The notes beneath the pieces are model-generated. The model did not search any database. It worked only from the letters and a program-made list of their open reading frames with translations, and was not told where the DNA came from. Of a stretch of DNA of 10,471 nt, positions 1 to 7,240 are shown piece after piece. The translations under genes and the position numbers were made by a program. Source of the stretch: UBA6770 sp965661115 (GTDB taxonomy: Bacteria; Bacteroidota; Bacteroidia; Flavobacteriales_G; Salibacteraceae); NCBI GenBank assembly GCA_965661115.1, contig CBFICO010000087.1, positions 1-10,471 on the forward strand. The letters are read 5' to 3'. How positions within the stretch are numbered: position 1 is the stretch's first letter; each line of letters starts with the position of its first letter.

Positions 1-2
1 GT

Positions 3-878
3 ATTGCCAAAGTTATTGGTTTATCAGGAGGTAAAATGCCCTACTCCTTTGCTTGGGACAAAGGATCAACCCTTGACTCAGCAAATAATTTAGGTGCTGG
101 CACCTATTCAGTTACAGTAACTGATTCTGTACAATGTTCCACTGTTAAGTCAGTAACTATTAACGATGCGGATGCTCCTCAGATTTCATTTAACGGAGAA
201 AATCTAAAATGCTTTGGCGATTCAAGCGGTAGAATCGTTAGTAGTATATCTAGCGGTACACCACCATACAGTTATACTTGGTCGAATAACAATTCCGATT
301 CAGTAGTTTCTAATTTAAGTGCGGGCATCAACTATGTATTAACCGTAACCGATGCAAATGGTTGCCTAAAAATTGATTCTATCTCTTTAACCGAACCAAC
401 TATATTAAAGGTGGATAGCTCGTATCAAATTACCGATAACGACGGTACTTGTGACGAAAGTGCGGCTGTAAATGTTTCTGGCGGAACTGGAACTTACTCT
501 TATTTGTGGAGTAACAACGCTAGCGATTCATTAGTTACAGGCTTATGTGCTGGCAGCTACTCGGTTACCGTAACTGATGCAAATAGTTGTGAAACGGTTA
601 ATTCAATTGATATCACAGACAACGACCTTACTAGCGTATTCGAAAAGTCTTACAAACAGTTTAGCTTATTTCCTATTCCAGTGAAAAACTCTTTAAACAT
701 TTTGAGCCCCGATAAAGTGAGTCACGTTCAGATATTGGATTTAGGCGGCAACCTACTCATAAATGAACTCAATGCAGAAAAAACAATTGACGTATCAAAT
801 CTAGAAAGCGGAGTGTACATTATTCGTATACGATTTGATAATCAGACTGAGTCACAGCAACGATTTATTAAACAATAA
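3..878 (+). CDS. SprB-repeat secreted protein with T9SS type A tail (5' partial)
   Basis: The reading frame is open from the first base, so the gene begins upstream; 291 residues are visible. Numbering from the codon at 3-5, it has three SprB-type repeats at about 1-54, 62-131 and 141-205. Each carries the pattern GG/SG..PYSYxW, then LxAGxYsVTVTD and a following Cys (for example YSYTWSNN and YSYLWSNN in repeats 2 and 3). Residues 219-291 look like a T9SS type A sorting domain: it starts LFPIPVKNSLNI (FPIP where FPNP is usual) and ends GVYIIRIRF...QRFIKQ. By family knowledge such proteins are exported by Sec, cross the outer membrane by T9SS, lose the tail and sit on the surface or are released; SprB-like repeats are typical of adhesins. 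Substrate and total length cannot be told here. The ATG at 36 is preceded by a Shine-Dalgarno-like AGGAGGT, but those bases encode the conserved SGGK of repeat 1, so it is not taken as the start. Confidence 0.85.
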   Translation: MAKVIGLSGGKMPYSFAWDKGSTLDSANNLGAGTYSVTVTDSVQCSTVKSVTINDADAPQISFNGENLKCFGDSSGRIVSSISSGTPPYSYTWSNNNSDSVVSNLSAGINYVLTVTDANGCLKIDSISLTEPTILKVDSSYQITDNDGTCDESAAVNVSGGTGTYSYLWSNNASDSLVTGLCAGSYSVTVTDANSCETVNSIDITDNDLTSVFEKSYKQFSLFPIPVKNSLNILSPDKVSHVQILDLGGNLLINELNAEKTIDVSNLESGVYIIRIRFDNQTESQQRFIKQ

Positions 879-897
879 AGCTATCGTATACTCATTT

Positions 898-924
898 AAA
901 AAGGCGCATTTAGCGCCTTTTTTT
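898..924 (+). terminator. Rho-independent terminator after the SprB-repeat gene
   Basis: A ten-base stem AAAAAGGCGC (898-907) pairs perfectly with GCGCCTTTTT (913-922) around the loop ATTTA, and the T run continues to 924. It lies 19 bases after the stop at 876-878. The A-rich 5' arm makes it usable in both directions in principle, but only the + strand gene ends here. It separates the SprB-repeat gene from the cyclophilin gene, so the latter needs its own promoter. Confidence 0.9.
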
Positions 925-952
925 GTTTATCACAATTGTAATCAGATTGGAA

Positions 953-960
953 TAACTTTG
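953..960 (+). promoter_or_regulatory. Candidate Bacteroidota -7 box (TAACTTTG) for the cyclophilin gene
   Basis: TAACTTTG fits the Bacteroidota -7 consensus TAnnTTTG and lies 6 bases before the ATG at 967. A TTG -33 box at the usual 17-23 bp spacing is missing: the nearest are at 936-938 (14 bp spacer) and 923-925 in the terminator T run (27 bp spacer). If real, the mRNA would have almost no leader. Confidence 0.45.
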
Positions 961-966
961 GGTAAA

Positions 967-1857
967 ATGATAATACCTCTGAAAAAGCTGCTACTCTTAT
1001 GCTTTATCACAAGCTTTCAACTAAGCGTTTTTAGTCAAACTAAAGTTAAATTTTACACAACACTTGGAGAGTTTGTGGTTGAGCTAGAAGATTCGCTCGC
1101 CCCTATCTCCTCTAGTAATTTTAAGGATTTAGTAAGTGAGAAATACTATGATGGAGTAACGTTTCATCGGGTAATAAATAACTTTATGATTCAAGGAGGT
1201 AGAGGTGCATTTAAACCAACTATTCAAGACGAATTTCACGATTCGTTGAGCAATGTGCAAGGCATTATATCAATGGCAAATACCGGACAACCTTATTCCG
1301 GTACTACCCAGTTCTTTATAAACCTGGTAAATAACACAAGACTTGATCACAATAAACCACCATCGACCTCAAAACACCCTGTTTTTGGAAAAGTAATAGA
1401 GAACTTTAGTGCAGTTCAAGCTATTGGAAGAGCTCTGGTTAGCAGTTCCGCTCCAACGCCTCCTATTTATATGGACAGCTTGCGGTTTGTTGTTGAGCCC
1501 GTAGACACAAACAATAACCAAAACCCTAATGACACCACAAACAACCAAAATCCAGCAACCCATATAGGGTCTAATCACAAGGTAATAACTAATCAGCATT
1601 TAGAATTTCGAGTTTTCCCAAATCCATTGGTACGAGAATCTAAAATTGAATTGTCCCCTATTAATGGCGCTATTGTAATAACTATATACGATTTACTTGG
1701 CAATACAATTGAGAAATCCATGAAAGAAATAAATCCTGAAAACGCTGTTATAGCTTTTGGAGATTGCTTTGATTATGAACTAAAAAGCGGCTTATACTTA
1801 CTTGAAATTGTTTCAGAAAACTATGGACGCAACGTGACTAGGGTTACTGTAAAATAA
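967..1857 (+). CDS. Secreted cyclophilin-type peptidyl-prolyl isomerase with T9SS tail
   Basis: A 296-residue protein predicted to isomerise Xaa-Pro bonds in the envelope or outside the cell. Residues 1-23 are a signal peptide (PLKK, hydrophobic stretch, cleavage likely between VFS and Q24). Residues 25-178 are a cyclophilin domain: FHRVINNFMIQGG at 66-78 contains the catalytic Arg68 and the Phe73 and Gln76 equivalents, TTQFFINL at 113-120 gives Gln115 and Phe117, and KHPVFGKV at 136-143 gives the active-site His137. The stretch between LD at 126-127 and KH at 136-137 is longer than usual. An Asn/Gln/Pro linker (181-196, TNNNQNP then TNNQNP) leads to a type A-like sorting domain starting FRVFPNPL and ending RVTVK. 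The frame is open back to 835, but the ATG at 967 is chosen because it gives the signal peptide and follows a terminator. It ends one base from the stop of the convergent gene. Confidence 0.9.
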   Translation: MIIPLKKLLLLCFITSFQLSVFSQTKVKFYTTLGEFVVELEDSLAPISSSNFKDLVSEKYYDGVTFHRVINNFMIQGGRGAFKPTIQDEFHDSLSNVQGIISMANTGQPYSGTTQFFINLVNNTRLDHNKPPSTSKHPVFGKVIENFSAVQAIGRALVSSSAPTPPIYMDSLRFVVEPVDTNNNQNPNDTTNNQNPATHIGSNHKVITNQHLEFRVFPNPLVRESKIELSPINGAIVITIYDLLGNTIEKSMKEINPENAVIAFGDCFDYELKSGLYLLEIVSENYGRNVTRVTVK

Positions 1858-1858
1858 A

Positions 1859-3484
1859 CTACCGCACAATATTAACCACCCCTTGCTCAGATTGAGGTTG
1901 ATTCTCACACTCATCCCACTCTACGGTATAAATATACTGCCCAGCTCCTAAAGGATCTCCACTATTAGAACCGTCCCATTCTTCTGTTGGGTCTTCGGTT
2001 TCAAAAACTGCTTTACCCCACTGATCCACAACCTTTAATCGGAAATAGGTTTTTGGTCGCACATAAGTTCTCCATAACTCGTTTAAACCATCTTGATTCG
2101 GAGAGAAAGCATTAGGTATAGAAAACTTAGGATTCAATTCTCTAATAATTTCAATGTCATCCTCGCCTATGTTTCCGCAATAATCCTCTACCTCTAAATG
2201 ATAGACTCCAGGTTCTCTTACTTTTATGAAATGCACCGTATCTCCAGTATTCCAGGTATAGCGAACAGCTCCAGGAATTTCAAGACCAATTTCTGAACTT
2301 AAATTACTGCACAAATAGTCATCTTCTCCAAGGTTTACATTAATCTCGTCAATGTACTGAACCAATATCTCGTCTATGGCTTCACCACAGAAGTTAGTGA
2401 CGGTTACTTCATAATTACCCGGTCTGGTGATTAAAAAAGTAGTGTCTCTTGAGCCATCGCTCCATTTGTACCGGGACTCTGGAAAAAATGCATTCAACAG
2501 CAAACTATCGCCTTTGCACAAGGTAGTATCCTCACCAAGATTCACCGCAGTACCCGAAACAAATACACGCACTCTTCTGCTATCAGAGGTTTTACATTCG
2601 TTTTTATCGGTTACGGTAACACTAAATAAATCTTGATACCCAACAGTGATAGTTGGCGTAGTGTCTTGTGTACTCCATTCATACTTTTTATATGTCGTGT
2701 CAGGGTCTGCGTTGAACGTAGCTTGTTCCCCCTCGCAAATACTAGTATCTGGGCCTAGATTAAGCGGTTTTACTTTATAGGTTTCTACTTCAACAGTGTC
2801 TACCCACGCACAACCTGCGGTGTCTCTGGCGGTACACCAATACTTACCCTCTACAGAAAACTCGCCAGTACGCTGTGTTTGACCATCGCTCCAGCGGTAA
2901 GACGGATAATTGTGGTTTACTGTTACAAAAGTGGTATCACCTTCGCAAACAAATTTGTCTGCGCCAAGATCTATGATTGGGCCTGAGGTGTAGTTCGCTT
3001 TTCCAATTGCTCGTACCATGCTTGGCGGGTTGAAACTATACGCTCTTATACAAATGACATTGCTACCTACTCGTAAGTAACTACCAACATTCAATACCGT
3101 GAGCCTTCCCAAGTTGGTTCGACCTCCAACGTATGTACCATTAATCCATACATCAAAATCATTATCCGCTGAAACTCTATAATCATCTGCTCTAACACAT
3201 GCAGACTTAAGTACAAATGCTTTTCTGAAAAATGCTGAGTCAGCTCCAGCGTTTGGCACCCACATTGAAATAGAAGTTGGAGGCCAAGTAGTTCCTCCTG
3301 GATTTTGAGCGGGGGCAACACTTAAAGGCCAGGATGAATCATCAAAATCTGGATTTAGCCAACCTGGAGTAGCCGTTTCGCTTGTTCGCCAATTGCCGTC
3401 ACTAGCAAAATCAAATTGTGCTATGACTCCGGATACCGAAAAAACAAGAATCAGCGTTAGAATATGTTTTCGAACAACTTTCAC
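1859..3484 (-). CDS. Secreted Ig-like repeat protein with gliding-motility (T9SS type B) C-terminal domain
   Basis: A 541-residue protein if it starts at the GTG at 3484-3482. Residues 1-22 (MKVVRKHILTLILVFSVSGV then IA) are a good signal peptide, cleaved before Gln23. Residues 24-165 resemble a galactose-binding-like jelly roll, with PDFDDSSW at 45-52, FFRKAF at 85-90 and VSADNDFDVWINGTYVGG at 104-121, as seen in carbohydrate-active enzymes. Four Ig/PKD-like repeats of about 70 residues start with LGxD at 173, 243, 316 and 385, each with an early Cys and a YxWSdG-like core. Residues 454-541 are a CHU_C-type domain: FSIPNAFSPNQDGLNELW, then VVDQWGKAVFET, EEWDGS and GAGQYIYTVEW. Known role of such tails: T9SS sorting and surface display. 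No catalytic domain is seen, so an adhesin or glycan-binding role is inferred. An upstream GTG at 3544 would add 20 residues, which spoils the signal peptide n-region. Confidence 0.85.
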   Translation of the reverse strand: MKVVRKHILTLILVFSVSGVIAQFDFASDGNWRTSETATPGWLNPDFDDSSWPLSVAPAQNPGGTTWPPTSISMWVPNAGADSAFFRKAFVLKSACVRADDYRVSADNDFDVWINGTYVGGRTNLGRLTVLNVGSYLRVGSNVICIRAYSFNPPSMVRAIGKANYTSGPIIDLGADKFVCEGDTTFVTVNHNYPSYRWSDGQTQRTGEFSVEGKYWCTARDTAGCAWVDTVEVETYKVKPLNLGPDTSICEGEQATFNADPDTTYKKYEWSTQDTTPTITVGYQDLFSVTVTDKNECKTSDSRRVRVFVSGTAVNLGEDTTLCKGDSLLLNAFFPESRYKWSDGSRDTTFLITRPGNYEVTVTNFCGEAIDEILVQYIDEINVNLGEDDYLCSNLSSEIGLEIPGAVRYTWNTGDTVHFIKVREPGVYHLEVEDYCGNIGEDDIEIIRELNPKFSIPNAFSPNQDGLNELWRTYVRPKTYFRLKVVDQWGKAVFETEDPTEEWDGSNSGDPLGAGQYIYTVEWDECENQPQSEQGVVNIVR

Positions 3485-3491
3485 CAACTTA

Positions 3492-3499
3492 CAAAGATA
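3492..3499 (-). promoter_or_regulatory. Candidate -7 box (TATCTTTG) for the Ig-like repeat gene
   Basis: On the minus strand TATCTTTG matches TAnnTTTG and lies 7 bases before the GTG at 3484. No good TTG -33 box is visible; a CTG sits with a 21-bp spacer. The box lies inside the frame of the longer ORF that begins at 3544, which favours the shorter start. The 86-bp gap to clpB shows no convincing terminator for clpB, so read-through is also possible. Confidence 0.4.
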
Positions 3500-3570
3500 A
3501 CTTCTGAAAAGCCAAAAAAGCAGAAAGAGTCGCAGTTTACCCACAGATCTTTCTTAATATCTAATTGTGT

Positions 3571-6177
3571 TTAATGAACTTCGTTTACTGGTTTACGAAA
3601 CACAAATTTTCCGTCAAATTCATCAAGGATGACATGGTCTCCCTCTTGCAGTTTTCCAGCCAATATGCTTTTAGAAAGCTCGTTCATTACCTCTTTTTGG
3701 ATTACACGCTTTACTGGTCGAGCACCGTATTGTGGGTCAAAACCTAGATCTGCTAACCGATCAATTACTTCATCAGAAGCTTTCATGGTAATATTCTTTT
3801 GCTTTAAGACATTATCTAAGCCTTTTAACTGAATTTTAATAATGGATCTAATATCCTCCTTGCTTAATGGTGTAAACATTATGGTATCGTCTATTCGATT
3901 TACAAACTCCGGCTTTAGACTTTTCTTGACAAATCCAAGCACATCCATTTTGGTGGTTTCAAACAACAAATCGTCCACCACATCAGTCTTTTCGTAGTTG
4001 TCTCTAATCAACTCAGAACCTAAGTTAGAGGTCATGATTATGATAGTGTTTTTAAAGTTAGCTACTCTACCCTTGTTGTCAGTCAAACGCCCGTCACCCA
4101 ATACTTGTAGCAAAATATTAAACGCATCAGGGTGCGCTTTTTCAATCTCATCAAGCAGAATAACCGAGTAAGGTTTTCTGCGCACAGCTTCTGTAAGCTG
4201 ACCACCTTCGTCGTAACCAACGTATCCTGGAGGTGCTCCAAATAATCTACTTACCGCATGCCTTTCTTGGTATTCGCTCATATCTATTCGAGTTAATGCT
4301 CCTTCGTGATCGAAAAGAAACTCTGCCAGTGCTTTTGCCAATTCAGTTTTACCTACTCCTGTTGTACCTAAAAACAAGAAAGAACCCAATGGCTTTTCAG
4401 CATCAGCCAGCCCTGCCCTGCTGCGTCTTACTGCATCGGCAATCGCTGCAATGGCTTCATCCTGACCAATTACTCGTTTGTGCAATTCATCTTCTAGATT
4501 CAATAGTTTTTCGGCTTCACTTTGAATCATTTTGAAAACGGGAACGCCCGTCCATTTGGCAATGATTTCAGCAATATCTTCAGCATCCACTTCCTCTTTT
4601 ACCATTTGAGAACCACTCTCTTGTAGTTCTAACAACTGGCTTTCGAAACGTTTCAGCTGCTCTTCGGCTTCGGCCAATTTGCCGTATTTGATTTCAGCCA
4701 CTTTACCAAAATTACCTTCGCGTTCAGCTTGTTGCGCTTCAAATTTCAGCTGCTCAATTTGCTCCTTAACTTGCTGCGTACCATTAATTACCTCTTTCTC
4801 TCCTTCCCATTTGGCTTTGAGCTGATCGCGTTGCTCGGCCAAATTGGCTACCTCCTCACCAAGCGAGGCTAATTTCTTACTATCGCCTTCGCGTTTAATA
4901 CCCTCACGCTCAATCTCTAGCTGGCGAATTTTACGCTCTACTTCGTCCAACTCTTCTGGCATTGAGTTAATCTGAATGCGAAGTTTTGACGCTGCCTCAT
5001 CTATTAAATCGATTGCCTTGTCGGGTAAAAACCGATCCGATATGTAGCGCGTACTTAGCTCTACCGCTGAAATAATAGCTCCATCCTGAATTCTAGCCTT
5101 GTGGTGGGTTTCGTATTTTTCTTTTAAACCTCTCAAAATACTGATAGCATCTTCCATATTTGGCTCGTCTACCAACACGGTTTGAAATCGTCTTTCTAAA
5201 GCTTTGTCTTTCTCGAAATACTTCTGGTATTCGTCTAAGGTTGTTGCGCCAATTGCTCTCAGCTCACCTCTAGCCAAAGCTGGTTTTAAGATGTTTGCTG
5301 CATCCATTGCACCTTGACCGCCTCCAGCTCCTACCAGCGTATGAATCTCGTCAATAAACAAAACGATAAAACCATCTGAGTTGGTAACTTCTTTTACTAC
5401 AGCTTTGAGCCGTTCTTCAAACTCGCCCTTGTATTTAGCACCAGCAATTAAGGCTCCCATGTCCAGAGAGTACAACTCCTTTGATTTTAGATTCTCAGGA
5501 ACGTCGCCCGATACAATTCGGTGCGCTAAACCTTCAGCAATAGCCGTTTTCCCTACCCCTGGCTCACCAACTAGAATGGGGTTGTTTTTAGTACGTCTAG
5601 ATAAAATCTGAAGTACTCTTCTTATTTCTTCATCACGCCCAATAACCGGGTCTAACTTTCCTTTTTTGGCTTGAGCATTTAAGTGAATGGCGTATTTGTT
5701 TAGCGCATTGTAGGTGTCTTCCGCGTTTTGAGAGTTTACCTTTCCGCCTTTTCTTAGCTCGGTTATGGCCGTGTTTAAGTCTTTAGCGGTAATTCCATTA
5801 TCCTTCATTAAGGTGGATACCGTTGATTTTACTTCCAATAAACTCAGCAGCAAATGCTCTATAGAAACAAACTCATCACCAAAGGTTTTTAAATGATTCG
5901 AGGCTTTTGCCACTGCCTGCGCCGCTTCTTTGGAAAAGTAGATGTCGCCACCTTGAACCTTTGGATAGTTCTCTACAATTTTATCTAATGCTTGCACAAA
6001 CAAATTGAAGTTTACACCCAATTTCTTGAAAAGAAATGGAGTGACATTTTCATCTACTTGCAAAATTCCCTTTAGTAGATGTCCAGTCTCAATTGATTGA
6101 TTATCGGCAGCCATTGCAAGCTGCTGAGCTTGCTGAATTGCCCCTTGACTTTTTGTGGTTAAATTATTTGTATTCAT
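3571..6177 (-). CDS. clpB: ATP-dependent disaggregase ClpB (Hsp100)
   Basis: An 868-residue cytosolic AAA+ chaperone, about the length usual for ClpB, that extracts polypeptides from aggregates together with DnaK/DnaJ/GrpE and threads them through a hexamer. Visible domains: N-terminal Clp-N repeats 1-145; NBD1 with Walker A GEPGVGKT 204-211, Walker B FIDE 274-277, sensor region GATT 310-313 and ERR 328-330 as arginine-finger site; the charged coiled-coil M-domain at about 410-530, which separates ClpB from ClpA and ClpC; NBD2 with Walker A GTTGVGKT 604-611 (Thr where many have Pro), pore loop GYVG 651-654, Walker B LLDE 674-677, sensor-1 Asn718, the FVNRID arginine at 761, and sensor-2 GAR 818-820. 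All catalytic residues seem intact. No ClpP-binding loop is evident. The ATG at 6177 starts directly at the N-domain. No CIRCE-type inverted repeat is seen upstream, so HrcA control has no support here. Confidence 0.97.
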   Translation of the reverse strand: MNTNNLTTKSQGAIQQAQQLAMAADNQSIETGHLLKGILQVDENVTPFLFKKLGVNFNLFVQALDKIVENYPKVQGGDIYFSKEAAQAVAKASNHLKTFGDEFVSIEHLLLSLLEVKSTVSTLMKDNGITAKDLNTAITELRKGGKVNSQNAEDTYNALNKYAIHLNAQAKKGKLDPVIGRDEEIRRVLQILSRRTKNNPILVGEPGVGKTAIAEGLAHRIVSGDVPENLKSKELYSLDMGALIAGAKYKGEFEERLKAVVKEVTNSDGFIVLFIDEIHTLVGAGGGQGAMDAANILKPALARGELRAIGATTLDEYQKYFEKDKALERRFQTVLVDEPNMEDAISILRGLKEKYETHHKARIQDGAIISAVELSTRYISDRFLPDKAIDLIDEAASKLRIQINSMPEELDEVERKIRQLEIEREGIKREGDSKKLASLGEEVANLAEQRDQLKAKWEGEKEVINGTQQVKEQIEQLKFEAQQAEREGNFGKVAEIKYGKLAEAEEQLKRFESQLLELQESGSQMVKEEVDAEDIAEIIAKWTGVPVFKMIQSEAEKLLNLEDELHKRVIGQDEAIAAIADAVRRSRAGLADAEKPLGSFLFLGTTGVGKTELAKALAEFLFDHEGALTRIDMSEYQERHAVSRLFGAPPGYVGYDEGGQLTEAVRRKPYSVILLDEIEKAHPDAFNILLQVLGDGRLTDNKGRVANFKNTIIIMTSNLGSELIRDNYEKTDVVDDLLFETTKMDVLGFVKKSLKPEFVNRIDDTIMFTPLSKEDIRSIIKIQLKGLDNVLKQKNITMKASDEVIDRLADLGFDPQYGARPVKRVIQKEVMNELSKSILAGKLQEGDHVILDEFDGKFVFRKPVNEVH

Positions 6178-6232
6178 AGTCTTATGTTTCTTTATTTAAT
6201 TTGATGATTGATGCTTTCAGTAACTCAATGGT

Positions 6233-6240
6233 CAAAGCTA
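6233..6240 (-). promoter_or_regulatory. Candidate -7 box (TAGCTTTG) for clpB
   Basis: Read on the minus strand, TAGCTTTG matches TAnnTTTG and sits 55 bases before the clpB ATG, which gives a leader of roughly 50 bases. The usual -33 TTG is absent at 17-23 bp spacing, so this is a weak call; a heat-shock type promoter with a different consensus cannot be excluded. Confidence 0.35.
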
Positions 6241-6260
6241 ATACCACTTGTAAAATAGAT

Positions 6261-6276
6261 AATTTCTTCGGAAATT
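6261..6276. repeat. Inverted repeat AATTTC-TTCG-GAAATT upstream of clpB
   Basis: A perfect 6-bp inverted repeat with a four-base TTCG centre. It lies 20 bases upstream of the candidate clpB -7 box, where a regulator could bind. As RNA from the + strand it would form a C(UUCG)G tetraloop hairpin, but no gene on that strand is predicted to be transcribed through it. Chance occurrence in AT-rich DNA is possible. Confidence 0.45.
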
Positions 6277-6297
6277 TTGACAGCACAAACTGGTTTT

Positions 6298-6316
6298 AAC
6301 GGACATTTATTCCGTT
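6298..6316. repeat. Inverted repeat AACGGA-7 bp-TCCGTT in the clpB/permease divergent region
   Basis: AACGGA at 6298-6303 is the exact reverse complement of TCCGTT at 6311-6316, with the spacer CATTTAT between. It lies between the two divergent promoters and could be an operator or a weak hairpin. The rest of the 270-bp gap (6178-6447) shows no coding sequence that I can support. Confidence 0.4.
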
Positions 6317-6346
6317 TTGAAGAGGGAACGTCAATAAGGGTGTTTT

Positions 6347-6373
6347 GAGATTCCCGCCTGCGTGGGAATGACG
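6347..6373. repeat. REP-like palindromic element, copy 1
   Basis: GAGATTCCCG, six bases, then TGGGAATGACG. The arms ATTCCCGC (6350-6357) and GTGGGAAT (6362-6369) pair over eight positions with one G-T wobble and a CTGC loop. A second copy with the same outer sequence but different inner stem bases lies at 7241-7267. The core resembles the ATTCCCG...GGGAAT dispersed intergenic palindromes known in many bacterial genomes. No T run follows, so it is not a standard terminator. Confidence 0.7.
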
Positions 6374-6409
6374 AGGTAATAAATAGAATCAATACTATTG
6401 AAACCTTAG

Positions 6410-6443
6410 TTGATTTCTAAATTAGAATTCCATTCTACATTTG
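6410..6443 (+). promoter_or_regulatory. Promoter of the TauE/SafE permease gene
   Basis: TTG (6410-6412), a 23-bp spacer and TACATTTG (6436-6443) fit the flavobacterial pattern TTG-N17-23-TAnnTTTG, at the upper limit of spacing. The ATG at 6448 begins only 4 bases after the -7 box, so transcription should start at or next to the start codon, giving a leaderless mRNA. Confidence 0.6.
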
Positions 6444-6447
6444 AATC

Positions 6448-7218
6448 ATGGAATACCTTCTCATAGGCTCAGTTGCATTAATTGCCTCACTCCTAACCTT
6501 CTTTAGCGGTTTTGGGTTAGGCACTATGTTACTTCCTGCTTTTGCATTGTTCTTTCCTTTAGAATATGCAATTGCACTTACGGGTGCAGTTCATCTATTA
6601 AATAACATTTTTAAAACCAGCCTTATCGGAGCGCATATCAGCATAAAAACGCTTTTAATTTTTGGTTTGCCCGCAATGGTTGGCGCTTATTTTGGCTCAA
6701 AACTTTTGTTGTCATTCGCAGATATTGGATTCGCATACTCCTATACACTAAACGACAACCCAATTCAAGTAAACTGGACGCAAATAGTGGTTGGCTTATT
6801 ACTAATTGTTTTTGCATTTTTAGATAAAAAGACCTTATCAAATCGAATACAACCTCCTATTTGGGTGTTGCCCGTAGGCGGAATAATCAGCGGTTTTTTT
6901 GGTGGTTTATCTGGACATCAAGGTGCACTTAGAACTGCTTTTTTAGCCCAACTACACCTGCAAAAAGAAACCTTTATCGCAACAGGCATTGCCATCGCTT
7001 GCTTGGTTGATTTAACACGACTACCGGTTTACTTTTCAAAGGTTAGTTCTATTCACAATTTGCCCTATCCTATTATGACAACTGCAGTATTGTGTGCATT
7101 TATCGGCGCATTTCTGGGTAAACGCTTTTTAAAGAAAATCACACTAAATACTTTGCATAACATAATTGCAGCGCTAATCTCAATAACGGGTATGGCCATG
7201 ATTTTGGGATTGCTGTAA
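6448..7218 (+). CDS. TauE/SafE-family membrane permease (sulfite exporter-like)
   Basis: A 256-residue inner-membrane protein of the TauE/SafE family (COG0730 type), in the usual size range. About eight hydrophobic segments are visible, near residues 3-20, 24-40, 41-58, 67-88, 110-125, 138-157, 175-190 and 208-255 (the last probably two helices). Each half has a Gly-rich segment: FFSGFGLGTMLLP at 18-30 and SGFFGGLSGHQGALRTAFL at 148-166; the second, with GLSGHQGALR, marks a recognisable subgroup. Family members move small anions such as sulfite, sulfoacetate or other organosulfur compounds, but many are uncharacterised, so the substrate is unknown. It stands alone: divergent from clpB, convergent with the acyltransferase, and framed by two copies of a REP-like palindrome. 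No sulfur-metabolism gene is in the window to support a sulfite role. Confidence 0.85.
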   Translation: MEYLLIGSVALIASLLTFFSGFGLGTMLLPAFALFFPLEYAIALTGAVHLLNNIFKTSLIGAHISIKTLLIFGLPAMVGAYFGSKLLLSFADIGFAYSYTLNDNPIQVNWTQIVVGLLLIVFAFLDKKTLSNRIQPPIWVLPVGGIISGFFGGLSGHQGALRTAFLAQLHLQKETFIATGIAIACLVDLTRLPVYFSKVSSIHNLPYPIMTTAVLCAFIGAFLGKRFLKKITLNTLHNIIAALISITGMAMILGLL

Positions 7219-7240
7219 AGGTTCAGCGATTTATGATAAG

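Noticed and set aside
26..38. AGGAGGT followed by ATG at 36, looking like a strong ribosome-binding site and start
   Set aside because: The frame is open upstream and these bases encode SGGK of a SprB repeat whose start is needed for the fold; the gene continues beyond the window edge.
835..966. Longer N-terminus for the cyclophilin, with the frame open back to 835
   Set aside because: It would overlap the end of the SprB-repeat gene and run through the terminator hairpin, and it would bury the signal peptide that begins exactly at the ATG at 967.
3575..3603. Possible terminator hairpin at the 3' end of clpB around TTCGTTTACTGGTTTACGAAA
   Set aside because: It is a direct repeat of GTTTAC with only four outer pairing bases, lies inside the coding sequence, and has no T run on the relevant strand.
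4233..4535. Plus-strand open frame of 100 codons inside clpB
   Set aside because: It is a shadow of the highly conserved NBD2 region of clpB on the other strand, with no features of its own.
6178..6447. CIRCE (HrcA) operator or CtsR box upstream of clpB
   Set aside because: Neither TTAGCACTC-N9-GAGTGCTAA nor a CtsR-type heptad repeat is present in the region.
6604..6841. Minus-strand open frame inside the permease gene
   Set aside because: It lies opposite hydrophobic codons of the permease; hydrophobic stretches often leave open antisense frames. No start signal or domain is visible.
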